Source: Cereibacter johrii
Lineage (GTDB): Bacteria; Pseudomonadota; Alphaproteobacteria; Rhodobacterales; Rhodobacteraceae
DNA length: 32,439 nt
Direction of reading: 5' to 3'
NCBI RefSeq assembly: GCF_001720585.1
Contig: NZ_MABH01000074.1
Location: 1 to 32,439 of the forward strand
The position numbers were made by a program, and so were the translations under genes. Every line of letters begins with the position of its first letter. The stretch's first letter is position 1. The notes beneath the pieces were generated by a model. It had not been told where the DNA came from and searched no databases. It saw only the letters and a program-made list of their open reading frames with translations. Below are positions 15,886 to 22,965 of this stretch, piece by piece.

Positions 15886-15995
15886 CTTCCGCCCGGCGTG
15901 ACACGTAGAAGCGTGATGGGCCTGCTGATGATGCTATGCTTCCAGCCATCGGCCGAGCCGAGGACGCGGTGGGCGCGGGGGATAGGAGCAGAACC

Positions 15996-16628
15996 ATGTC
16001 CACCGAGATCTTGCCTGCCCTCCGCCCCGTCCGCGCGCCTTGGAACAAGGGGCGCATCGTCGGACAGAAGCGGCCGCTTCTGCCGAAACATGTCTGGTCC
16101 ATCCGCGTCCGGCTCGAGATGGCCGACAACAAGCGGGACCTCGCGCTCTTCAACATGGCCATCGACTGCAAGCTGAGAGGCTGCGATCTTGTCTGCCTGA
16201 AGGTCAACGACGTCTACGCCGCTGGCCGCGTCAAGGAGCGTGCCTCGGTGACGCAGAGCAAGACGCGCAAGCCGGTGCGCTTCGAGATCACTGAGGCCAC
16301 CCGCTTGTCGCTCGATCAGTGGATCAACGACCCCGAGATGATCGGCTGCGAATATCTCTGGCCCAGCCGACTTCATACCAGCCCGCACCTGTCCACGCGC
16401 CAGTATGCCCGGATCATGCGTGGATGGGTGCTTTCGATCGGGCTTGAGCCCAGTGCCTATGGCACCCATTCGATGCGCCGGACGAAGGTGGCGCAGATCT
16501 ACAAGAAGACGGGCAATCTGCGGGCGGTCCAGCTTCTGCTGGGTCACACGAAGATGGACAGCACGGTGCGCTACCTCGGCGTCGATCTAGACGACGCGCT
16601 GGCGCTGGCGGAAGGGATCGACCTCTAG
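15996..16628 (+). CDS. Minimal tyrosine recombinase (integrase family)
   Basis: A 210-residue protein consisting almost entirely of the catalytic domain of tyrosine recombinases. The active-site set is complete: Arg61 (KLRGCDL), Lys near 90, His158-X2-Arg161 (THSMRR), His184 (LLGHTKM) and the nucleophile Tyr193 (TVRYLG). It lacks the long N-terminal arm-binding and core-binding domains of phage integrases, matching a small stand-alone recombinase family common on proteobacterial plasmids and islands. The ATG at 15996 follows TAGGAG by 7 nt; an upstream ATG at 15936 has no such site. It lies just inside the left direct repeat. It may catalyse movement or rearrangement of this block; the target site is unknown. 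Confidence 0.88.
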   Translation: MSTEILPALRPVRAPWNKGRIVGQKRPLLPKHVWSIRVRLEMADNKRDLALFNMAIDCKLRGCDLVCLKVNDVYAAGRVKERASVTQSKTRKPVRFEITEATRLSLDQWINDPEMIGCEYLWPSRLHTSPHLSTRQYARIMRGWVLSIGLEPSAYGTHSMRRTKVAQIYKKTGNLRAVQLLLGHTKMDSTVRYLGVDLDDALALAEGIDL

Positions 16629-16696
16629 CGCGGTCGCGGGACGTGCCGACCAAGAATGTAGTTCCGGGCGAGGGCAACCTTGACATCGAGGGCTAG

Positions 16697-16711
16697 GTAG
16701 CTCAAAGCTAC
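16697..16711. promoter_or_regulatory. Candidate operator of the toxin-antitoxin pair
   Basis: GTAGCT-CAA-AGCTAC is a perfect 6-bp dyad ending 3 nt before the toxin ATG, where the ribosome site would be expected. Xre-type antitoxins autorepress by binding such dyads, so this is the likely operator; it could also limit toxin translation. Confidence 0.55.
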
Positions 16712-16714
16712 AAC

Positions 16715-16975
16715 ATGAAGCAGATCAGCTACACGAAGGCGGCTCTCAGGACATTGCGCCGGATGCCCGCAAACACAGCCGCGCTGATCCGCTCCAAGAT
16801 CGAGGATTATGCGCAGGACCCTGCATCGCAGGCGAACAACGTGAAATCCTTGAAGGGCCGAGAGGGCATCCGGCTGCGGGTCGGCGACTGGCGAGTGATC
16901 ATGGACGATCAGGGCAGTGTCCTGGCTGTCCTGGAGATCGGGCCGCGCGGCGGCATCTATGCTGAAAGGACGTGA
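16715..16975 (+). CDS. RelE/ParE-superfamily toxin
   Basis: An 86-residue basic protein with the RelE fold pattern: N-terminal helical half (ALRTLRRMPANTAALIRSKIEDY), LKGREGIRLRVGDWRVIMDD in the central strands, and a C-terminal IGPRGGIYAERT. RelE members cleave mRNA on the ribosome; ParE members poison gyrase. RLRVGDWRVI favours RelE. The gene precedes its antitoxin by one base, the toxin-first order seen in higBA-like pairs. There is no clear ribosome site, as if toxin translation were kept low. It lies inside the repeat-bracketed island and may stabilise it. Confidence 0.9.
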   Translation: MKQISYTKAALRTLRRMPANTAALIRSKIEDYAQDPASQANNVKSLKGREGIRLRVGDWRVIMDDQGSVLAVLEIGPRGGIYAERT

Positions 16976-16976
16976 C

Positions 16977-17321
16977 ATGAACGATATGGTGACGATCCCT
17001 CGCGAGGAGTACGACCGCCTGCGGGCCGCGGCCGAGGACTTGGCCGATCTGCAAAGCTATGACCGCGCCAAGGCGGCACTGGCGGCGGGCGACGACGAAT
17101 TGATCCCGGCGGACTTCGCAAACCGCCTGCTGAACGGCGAAAGCCCATTGCGCGTCTATCGCGACCTGCGTGGGCTGACGCAGGCAGTACTGGCCGAGAC
17201 GGCTGGCGTGAACCGGGTCACCGTGGCCGAGATCGAGACCGGCCGGAAACAGGGCTCCATCGCAACCCTTCGTGCGCTGGCGGGTGCGCTTGGCGTCACA
17301 CTCGACGATCTGACGGAGTAG
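16977..17321 (+). CDS. Xre-family antitoxin
   Basis: A 114-residue protein. Residues 57-111 form a helix-turn-helix of the Xre/Cro type (LTQAVLAETAGVNRVTVAEIE, then ATLRALAGALGVTLDDL). The N-terminal half (IPREEYDRLRAAAEDLADL, about 7-50) is an acidic helical segment suited to wrapping the toxin. ATG 16977 follows the toxin stop by one base, with GAAAGGA upstream inside the toxin gene giving strong translation. Longer frames reading into the toxin gene are not real. It should bind the toxin and the dyad at 16697-16711. Confidence 0.92.
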   Translation: MNDMVTIPREEYDRLRAAAEDLADLQSYDRAKAALAAGDDELIPADFANRLLNGESPLRVYRDLRGLTQAVLAETAGVNRVTVAEIETGRKQGSIATLRALAGALGVTLDDLTE

Positions 17322-17467
17322 GCTCGGCCCTGAGCTGCCCCTCGACCCTCCCGGCGCTGGCCGCCAAAGCGGCCAATTGGGCGCGTTGCAGCGAAGTGAC
17401 CGGGCAGCCCATAGCGGACGTCGGTATCATTTGTTACACGCCGGATGAGTGCATCAGGAGCGCTGAT

Positions 17468-18004
17468 TTGAAAGCCTTGATTGTTATCGACATGCAAATG
17501 GAAATGCAGCACCGCATTGAAGCCGGCCGCGACTGCGTGAATGCGGATGCCCCTTTACGGATCGCGACGCTGGCAGGTGCTTTCCGGCAGAGGGGGCTTC
17601 CAGTCATCCACATCCGTCACCGCGACGAGAATCCAGCGTCCCCTCTTCATGCGGATGCGGTAGGGTATCCTCCGATGCCCTGCGCCGATGCTGTTGAAGG
17701 GGAAGCTGTTTTCGTGAAGCAAACGTCATCTGCGTTCACTTCGACTGACCTCGCCAGACATTTACATAATGAAGGTATAACACATCTGGTTGTAACGGGG
17801 GCGGTTGCCGGGTTCTGTGTGAACAGCACGGTCCGAAACGGTGCTGATCTTGGCTTTGAAACGACGGTCGTCCGGGACGCTGTAATAGGCTTTAACCTGC
17901 CAGCCGCCGGGCAGACAGCGCAAGTGATTTTCGACGTAACGATGGCGCATCTCGAAGCTGATTTTGCGCGCCTCGCCGACGCCTCGGCCGTCATGGCCGA
18001 GTAA
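17468..18004 (+). CDS. Isochorismatase-like cysteine hydrolase
   Basis: A 178-residue member of the isochorismatase superfamily. The catalytic triad is visible: Asp8 (ALIVIDMQ), Lys84 (VKQTSSAF) and Cys117 (GAVAGFCVNSTVR), so it is probably an active amidohydrolase or nicotinamidase-like enzyme; the substrate is not known. I place the start at TTG 17468 because AGGAG lies 7 nt upstream and the family begins at KALIVIDMQ; the frame continues upstream to 17396 without homology. Part of the gene (17740-17800) is noticeably AT-richer than neighbours, consistent with transfer. It ends 26 nt before the start of ungapped similarity in the right direct repeat. Confidence 0.9.
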   Translation: MKALIVIDMQMEMQHRIEAGRDCVNADAPLRIATLAGAFRQRGLPVIHIRHRDENPASPLHADAVGYPPMPCADAVEGEAVFVKQTSSAFTSTDLARHLHNEGITHLVVTGAVAGFCVNSTVRNGADLGFETTVVRDAVIGFNLPAAGQTAQVIFDVTMAHLEADFARLADASAVMAE

Positions 18005-18011
18005 CAGGACC

Positions 18012-18108
18012 GTCCGCTTCGTGCGAACTGCGTCGCTCCCCACGTGGGCCGCGACTGGACGCAATCGCCGATTGCCGCGGCTGCGATGCAGCAACCTCAC
18101 AGGCCGCT
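18012..18108. repeat. Right copy of the imperfect direct repeat
   Basis: This copy pairs with 15785-15885 in the same orientation; 18030-18108 is the ungapped core. Together they bracket the recombinase, toxin-antitoxin and isochorismatase genes (about 2.1 kb). The copy begins directly after the isochorismatase stop. Confidence 0.65.
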
Positions 18109-18353
18109 CCCCGCCCTCCTGCGCTATGGCTTCGTCTCCGCTGCGCCGCGCACGACCGGCGGATTCGGGCTGGTAGCGGTCATCATGCATCGAGCCTTCA
18201 TAGATCTCCCGAGCGCTGTTCGTTGCGGAGGGCCGGCCAAGAGGCGCCGCCCTCTCGGCCTGCGCATGGTCCGGTCTCGCCCACTTTAAGGGTGCGGATC
18301 GTGTCCTCCAGCGAGACGCTCGAGTGGCCGGAACCTCGCGTCTGCGGCTTGAA
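18109..18353. other. Right margin of the island, no gene supported
   Basis: Between the right repeat and the tRNA I find no gene with start site and family match. The minus strand has protein-like phrases (VSLEDTIRTLKVGETG near 18290, REIYEGSMHDDRYQPE near 18200) in different frames, compatible with decayed mobile-element sequence. Confidence 0.4.
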
Positions 18354-18382
18354 GTGTCCCACGGTCCCGAAAAATGGGACAC
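18354..18382. repeat. Perfect inverted repeat near the tRNA
   Basis: GTGTCCCA and TGGGACAC are separated by 13 bases. The element lies 37 bp from the 3' end of the tRNA on its downstream side. It could be a processing or termination hairpin for the tRNA, although no T-tract follows, or the end of a lost insertion element. Confidence 0.5.
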
Positions 18383-18418
18383 CCGGCGTTGTTTCGGCAG
18401 GATAAAATGCTGGAATGC

Positions 18419-18491
18419 TAGGCCCGGAGGGACTCGAACCCCCAACCAAGGCGTTATGAGCGCCCTGCTCTGACCATTGAGCTACAGGCCC
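18419..18491 (-). tRNA. tRNA with CAU anticodon, probably tRNA-Ile2
   Basis: A full cloverleaf folds: 7-bp acceptor stem (G1-U72 and U6-G67 wobble), 4-bp D stem, 5-bp anticodon stem with loop CUCAUAA, 5-bp T stem with loop UUCGAGU, discriminator A73. CCA is not encoded. The anticodon CAU could be elongator Met or Ile2 read after lysidine modification. The body resembles E. coli tRNA-Ile2, and the C4-G69 and C5-G68 pairs favoured by TilS are present, so I prefer Ile2. It is not an initiator: the anticodon stem lacks the three G-C pairs at the required positions. Confidence 0.92.
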
Positions 18492-18597
18492 GGCCGGTTC
18501 CGGTTACGGCGAAGCGGGGCAGGGGTCAAGCGCGCTTCGCGTTGCGAAGCGGGAAGGGATCGTCTAGAGGGACCGCAGGCAGCGGCAGGGGTGAAAG

Positions 18598-19644
18598 ATG
18601 GCCGAACAGCAGAAGGGTCTGACCTACGCGGACGCAGGGGTGGACATCGACGCCGGCAACGCGCTCGTCGAGCGGATCAAGCCCGCCGCCAAGCGCACGG
18701 CGCGCCCGGGCACGGTCTCGGGCCTCGGCGGGTTCGGCGCGCTCTTCGATCTAAAGGCCGCAGGCTATCGGGACCCGGTGCTGGTCGCCGCCACCGACGG
18801 GGTGGGCACCAAGCTGCGCATCGCCATCGACACAGGCGAAGTGGACACGATCGGCATCGACCTCGTGGCCATGTGCGTGAACGATCTCGTCTGCCAGGGC
18901 GCGGAGCCGCTGTTCTTCCTCGACTATTTCGCCACGGGCAAGCTCGAGGTCGCGCAGGCCGCGCGGATCATCGAGGGGATCGCGGAAGGCTGCGCCGCCT
19001 CGGGCTGCGCGCTCATCGGCGGCGAGACCGCCGAAATGCCCGGCATGTATCACAAGGGCGACTTCGACCTCGCGGGCTTCGCCGTGGGCGCGATGGAACG
19101 CGGTGCCGACCTGCCGCAGGGGGTCGCACAGGGCGACGTGCTGCTGGGCCTCGGGTCGAACGGGGTCCATTCGAACGGCTATTCCTTCGTGCGCAAGGTG
19201 GTCGAGCTTTCGGGGCTCGGCTGGGATGCGCCTTCGCCCTTCGGCGGCGACAGCCTCGGGCGGGCCTTGCTCGCGCCGACGCGCCTCTATGTGAAGCAGG
19301 CCCTGGCGGCGGTGCGGGCGGGCGGCGTGCATGCGCTGGCCCATATCACCGGCGGCGGCCTCACCGAGAACCTGCCGCGCGTGCTGCCCGAGGGGCTGGG
19401 CGCGCGCATCGACCTCTCCGCCTGGGAGCTGCCGCCGGTGTTCCGCTGGCTGGCCGAGACCGCCTCGATGGCCGAACCCGAGCTGTTGAAGACCTTCAAC
19501 TGCGGCATCGGCATGATCGTCGTGGTCGCGGCCGACCGCGCCGACGAGATCGCGGCGCTGCTCGCGGCCGAGGGCGAGACGGTCACGCGCATCGGCACGG
19601 TGATCGCGGGCGAGGGCGTGAGCTACGACGGCCGCCTTCTGTGA
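18598..19644 (+). CDS. purM: Phosphoribosylformylglycinamidine cyclo-ligase (AIR synthetase)
   Basis: PurM (348 residues) closes the imidazole ring of the purine precursor AIR using ATP. Family motifs in order: the N-terminal [24 protein letters not shown] (about 60-72), the [12 protein letters not shown] segment, [13 protein letters not shown] with its metal/ATP residues, and [10 protein letters not shown]. Length and all motifs are normal. GTGAAAG precedes the ATG at 18598. Its stop overlaps the GTG start of purN (GTGA), so the two consecutive-pathway genes are translationally coupled. Confidence 0.97.
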   Translation: MAEQQKGLTYADAGVDIDAGNALVERIKPAAKRTARPGTVSGLGGFGALFDLKAAGYRDPVLVAATDGVGTKLRIAIDTGEVDTIGIDLVAMCVNDLVCQGAEPLFFLDYFATGKLEVAQAARIIEGIAEGCAASGCALIGGETAEMPGMYHKGDFDLAGFAVGAMERGADLPQGVAQGDVLLGLGSNGVHSNGYSFVRKVVELSGLGWDAPSPFGGDSLGRALLAPTRLYVKQALAAVRAGGVHALAHITGGGLTENLPRVLPEGLGARIDLSAWELPPVFRWLAETASMAEPELLKTFNCGIGMIVVVAADRADEIAALLAAEGETVTRIGTVIAGEGVSYDGRLL

Positions 19645-20231
19645 AACGTGTCGCCGTCCTGATTTCGGGCGGAGGCTCGAACATGCTGGCGCTTCTGCGC
19701 AGCATGGAGGGCGAGCATCCCGCACGGCCGGTGCTCGTGGCTTCGAACGATCCCGCGGCGGCGGGGCTCGCGCGCGCGGCCGAGCTGGGCGTGCCGGTGG
19801 CATCGGTGGATCACCGGCCCTTCCGGGGCGACCGCGCGGCCTTCGAGGCGGCGCTGCTCGAGCCGATCCTTGCGGCCGAGCCGGACATCCTGTGCCTTGC
19901 GGGCTTCATGCGGGTACTGACGCCCGCCTTCGTCGCGCGCTTCGAGGGGCGGATGCTGAACATCCATCCCTCGCTCCTGCCGAAATATCAGGGGCTGCAC
20001 ACGCATCAGCGGGCGCTCGAGGCCGGCGATGCCGAGGCCGGCTGCACCGTCCACGAGGTGACGGCCGCGCTCGACGACGGGCCGATCCTCGGGCAGGCGC
20101 GGGTGCCGATCCTGCCGGGCGACACGGCGGAAACGCTCGCTGCGCGTGTGCTGGCGCGGGAACATGCGCTCTATCCGGCCGTCCTTCGGCGTTTTGCGGC
20201 GGGCGATCGCACGCCGCTGCTGCTGGACTGA
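19641..20231 (+). CDS. purN: Phosphoribosylglycinamide formyltransferase
   Basis: PurN (196 residues) transfers the formyl group of 10-formyl-tetrahydrofolate to GAR in purine synthesis. The ISGGGSNM loop at residues 8-15 binds the phosphate, and the catalytic Asn-His-Asp set lies in NIHPSLLP and [12 protein letters not shown]. The start is GTG at 19641, inside the purM stop, and agrees with the family N-terminus [14 protein letters not shown] classical terminator follows 8 nt after the stop. Confidence 0.96.
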   Translation: MKRVAVLISGGGSNMLALLRSMEGEHPARPVLVASNDPAAAGLARAAELGVPVASVDHRPFRGDRAAFEAALLEPILAAEPDILCLAGFMRVLTPAFVARFEGRMLNIHPSLLPKYQGLHTHQRALEAGDAEAGCTVHEVTAALDDGPILGQARVPILPGDTAETLAARVLAREHALYPAVLRRFAAGDRTPLLLD

Positions 20232-20238
20232 TCCCAAC

Positions 20239-20260
20239 AGCCCATCGGGCTTTCCTTTTT
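20239..20260 (+). terminator. Rho-independent terminator of purMN
   Basis: AGCCC-ATC-GGGCT is followed at once by TTCCTTTTT. The 5-bp stem is short, but the T-tract makes this the most classical terminator in the window. Confidence 0.85.
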
Positions 20261-20327
20261 CCCCGACGCCGCCTATAGCGGAAGGGCGCGGGACGAACCC
20301 GCATGAACCCCGAGATGCGGGATCTGG

Positions 20328-21485
20328 ATGCAGACCATCACCACCACCGAGGCGCTGGCCGCCTTCTGCGAGGCCGCCAAGGCCGAACCCTATGTCACGA
20401 TCGACACGGAATTCCTGCGCGAGCGCACCTACTGGTCCAAGCTCTGCCTGATCCAGATGGCGCTGCCGGGCAAGACCGGCGAGGCGGTGCTGGTGGACCC
20501 GATCGAGGGGCCCGACATGTCGCTGGAGCCGCTCTACGATCTCTTCCGCCACGAGGCGACGGTGAAGGTCTTCCATGCCGCCCGGCAGGATCTCGAGATC
20601 TTCTTCGTCGAGGGGCGCACCTTCCCCGTGCCGCTCTTCGACACGCAGGTCGCCGCCATGGTCTGCGGCTTCGGCGAGCAGGTGGGCTACGAGACTCTGG
20701 TCAAGAAGATTGCGCGCGAGCAGCTCGACAAGACCTCGCGCTTCACCGACTGGTCGCGCCGTCCGCTCAGCGACGCGCAGAAGACCTATGCCATCGCCGA
20801 CGTGACCCACCTCCGGGTGATCTACGAATGGCTCGCCGCTCAGATCGAGAAGAACGGCCGGCAGAAATGGGTCGAGGAAGAGCTCGCGATCCTCACCGAT
20901 CCCGAGACCTACACGGTCCGGCCCGAAGAGGCCTGGCTCAGGATCAAGACCCGCACCACCTCGGGGCGCTTCCTCGCCGTGGTGAAGGAGCTCGCCCGTT
21001 TCCGCGAGGACTATGCGCAGAAGAACAATGTCCCGCGCTCGCGCGTGATGAAGGACGATGCGCTGCTCGAGATCGCCTCCACGCGGCCCACGAATGCCGA
21101 CGAGCTGGGCCGCTCGCGGCTTCTGCTGCGCGAGGGGCGGCGGGGCGACATCGCCGACGGTATCCTCGCCGCGGTGAAGGCGGGCCTGGAGGTCAGGAAC
21201 GAGGATCTGCCGAAGCCCGATCTGTCGCGCGAGCAGCTTCAGGTGAACCCGGCGCTGGCCGATCTCCTGCGGGTGCTGCTCAAGGCCAAATCGGAAAGTC
21301 TGGGCGTTGCGGCGCGGCTCATCGCCTCGGCCTCCGAGCTCGATGCCATTGCCGCGGGCGAACGCGACCTGCCCTCGCTCAAGGGCTGGCGGCTCGAGGC
21401 CTTCGGCGCCGATGCGCTGCGCCTCTGCCGGGGCGAGATCGCCCTGTCGGCCAAGGGCAACGACGTGCGCGTGGTCAAGCTCTGA
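20328..21485 (+). CDS. rnd: Ribonuclease D
   Basis: RNase D (385 residues) is a 3'-5' exoribonuclease that trims tRNA precursors. DEDD residues are Asp26 and Glu28 (TIDTEFLRERTYW), Asp88 (HAARQDLEIFF) and the Tyr-X3-Asp of YAIADVTHL. An HRDC domain follows (about 200-290), and a second helical region completes the normal length. The start at 20328 begins MQTITTTEAL. The 96-bp gap after purN contains the terminator, so rnd has its own promoter. Confidence 0.95.
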   Translation: MQTITTTEALAAFCEAAKAEPYVTIDTEFLRERTYWSKLCLIQMALPGKTGEAVLVDPIEGPDMSLEPLYDLFRHEATVKVFHAARQDLEIFFVEGRTFPVPLFDTQVAAMVCGFGEQVGYETLVKKIAREQLDKTSRFTDWSRRPLSDAQKTYAIADVTHLRVIYEWLAAQIEKNGRQKWVEEELAILTDPETYTVRPEEAWLRIKTRTTSGRFLAVVKELARFREDYAQKNNVPRSRVMKDDALLEIASTRPTNADELGRSRLLLREGRRGDIADGILAAVKAGLEVRNEDLPKPDLSREQLQVNPALADLLRVLLKAKSESLGVAARLIASASELDAIAAGERDLPSLKGWRLEAFGADALRLCRGEIALSAKGNDVRVVKL

Positions 21486-21492
21486 CGGGTGG

Positions 21493-21514
21493 CCGGGCGG
21501 CCTCGGCCGCCCGG
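21493..21514. terminator. Bidirectional terminator after rnd
   Basis: CCGGGCGGCC and GGCCGCCCGG form a perfect 10-bp inverted repeat with a 2-base centre, located between the convergent rnd and lipoprotein genes, 7 nt from each. Confidence 0.7.
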
Positions 21515-21521
21515 AAACGCC

Positions 21522-21977
21522 TCAGCGGCGGCTGGTCAGGGCGTTGCCTGCCGAGACCACCGTGATCTGGCGGATCGAGCGCAGCTGGTAGGCCGTCAGA
21601 TAGGCGCCCACCGTCACCTCGCGCGAGGCCTGCGTGCCGACTGCGGCCCCGTTCGGCGGGGGCAGGGCGCGGAACTCGTAGGTCATCACACCATCCTGCA
21701 CCGGCCGCGCCACCAGCTCGGCGTTCCAGAAGCCCTGGGTCGGAGGCACGCCCACGGCGCGCACCACGGCACCGCCCCGGTTCGGCTCGACCTCGAGCGA
21801 GATCACCTGCGCCATCAGCGGCCGCGCATCGGGCGCCGTGGCCGGCAGATCGGTCGGAGCCAGCGTGGCGGCGGGCGCGGGCTCGGAGCCGCCGAACCAG
21901 TTCAGCGGGTTGAGCCGCGAGCCGCAGGCCCCGAGTGCCAGGACCAGCGCAAGCCCCACGAGCAGCGGTCGTCTCAT
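21522..21977 (-). CDS. Lipoprotein of unknown function
   Basis: A 151-residue protein with signal peptide and lipobox LGAC (Cys18), followed by a Pro/Ala/Thr-rich linker (about 30-55) and a beta-type domain (ISLEVEPNRGGAVVRAVGV...). The last residues are basic. No family name comes to mind, but such lipoproteins are common in Rhodobacterales. It is divergent from sufE across 129 bp and converges on rnd. Confidence 0.85.
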   Translation of the reverse strand: MRRPLLVGLALVLALGACGSRLNPLNWFGGSEPAPAATLAPTDLPATAPDARPLMAQVISLEVEPNRGGAVVRAVGVPPTQGFWNAELVARPVQDGVMTYEFRALPPPNGAAVGTQASREVTVGAYLTAYQLRSIRQITVVSAGNALTSRR

Positions 21978-22106
21978 TCCTTCATCCCTCGCATCCTTCT
22001 CTGCCCATTGGCTAGCCGATGCGGCGGGCTTTGGAAAGCGCGGGCTGGCAGGGCTGGACCTCGCGGTGCCCAGCGACTACCTGTGACAGCAGGAATGGAG
22101 GGCAGG

Positions 22107-22535
22107 ATGGCCACTCAAGCCTTTGAAGAGATCGCCGAGACGTTCGACTTTCTGGACGACTGGGAAGACCGCTATCGCCATGTGATCGAACTGGGCAAGG
22201 CGATGCCGCCCCTGGACGAGGCCTTCCGGGTGCCCGCGACCAAGGTCGAGGGCTGCGCGAGCCAGGTCTGGATCCGGCCCGTGATCGAGGGCGAAGGCGG
22301 GGCCGCGCGATTCGACTTTCAGGGCGACAGCGACGCGATGATCGTGCGCGGCCTGATCGCCGTGCTTCATGCGCTCTATTCCGGGCTGTCGGTGGCCGAG
22401 GTGGGCCGGGTGGATGCGCCGGCCGAACTGGCGCGGCTCGGCCTCGATCAGCATCTGTCGTCGCAGCGCTCGAACGGGCTGCGCGCGATGGTGGAGCGGA
22501 TCCGCCGTGTCTCGGCAGAGGTCGCGGCGGCCTGA
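22107..22535 (+). CDS. sufE: Cysteine desulfuration protein SufE
   Basis: SufE (142 residues) takes the persulfide sulfur from SufS and hands it to the SufBCD scaffold. The acceptor Cys50 is in VEGCASQVW, and DWEDRYRHVIELGK and FQGDSDAMIVRGLIAVL are family signatures. I choose ATG 22107, with GGAGGGCAGG just upstream; an ATG at 22095 would place that purine run within the gene. It is solitary, 13 kb from the sufT-sufA genes, with the rest of the suf machinery outside the window. Confidence 0.95.
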   Translation: MATQAFEEIAETFDFLDDWEDRYRHVIELGKAMPPLDEAFRVPATKVEGCASQVWIRPVIEGEGGAARFDFQGDSDAMIVRGLIAVLHALYSGLSVAEVGRVDAPAELARLGLDQHLSSQRSNGLRAMVERIRRVSAEVAAA

Positions 22536-22549
22536 AGGCGGGCCGCCGC
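22524..22549. terminator. Hairpin between convergent sufE and DUF427 genes
   Basis: GCGGCGGCC and GGCCGCCGC form a perfect 9-bp stem with an 8-base loop that contains the sufE stop codon. It lies 9 nt from the end of the convergent gene and can act for both. Confidence 0.6.
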
Positions 22550-22557
22550 CCTCGGCA

Positions 22558-22965
<408 letters not shown>

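Noticed and set aside
15397-15995. Left attachment copy of the tRNA 3' end
   Set aside because: No stretch resembling the tRNA T-arm and acceptor end is present here, so tRNA-targeted integration cannot be claimed.
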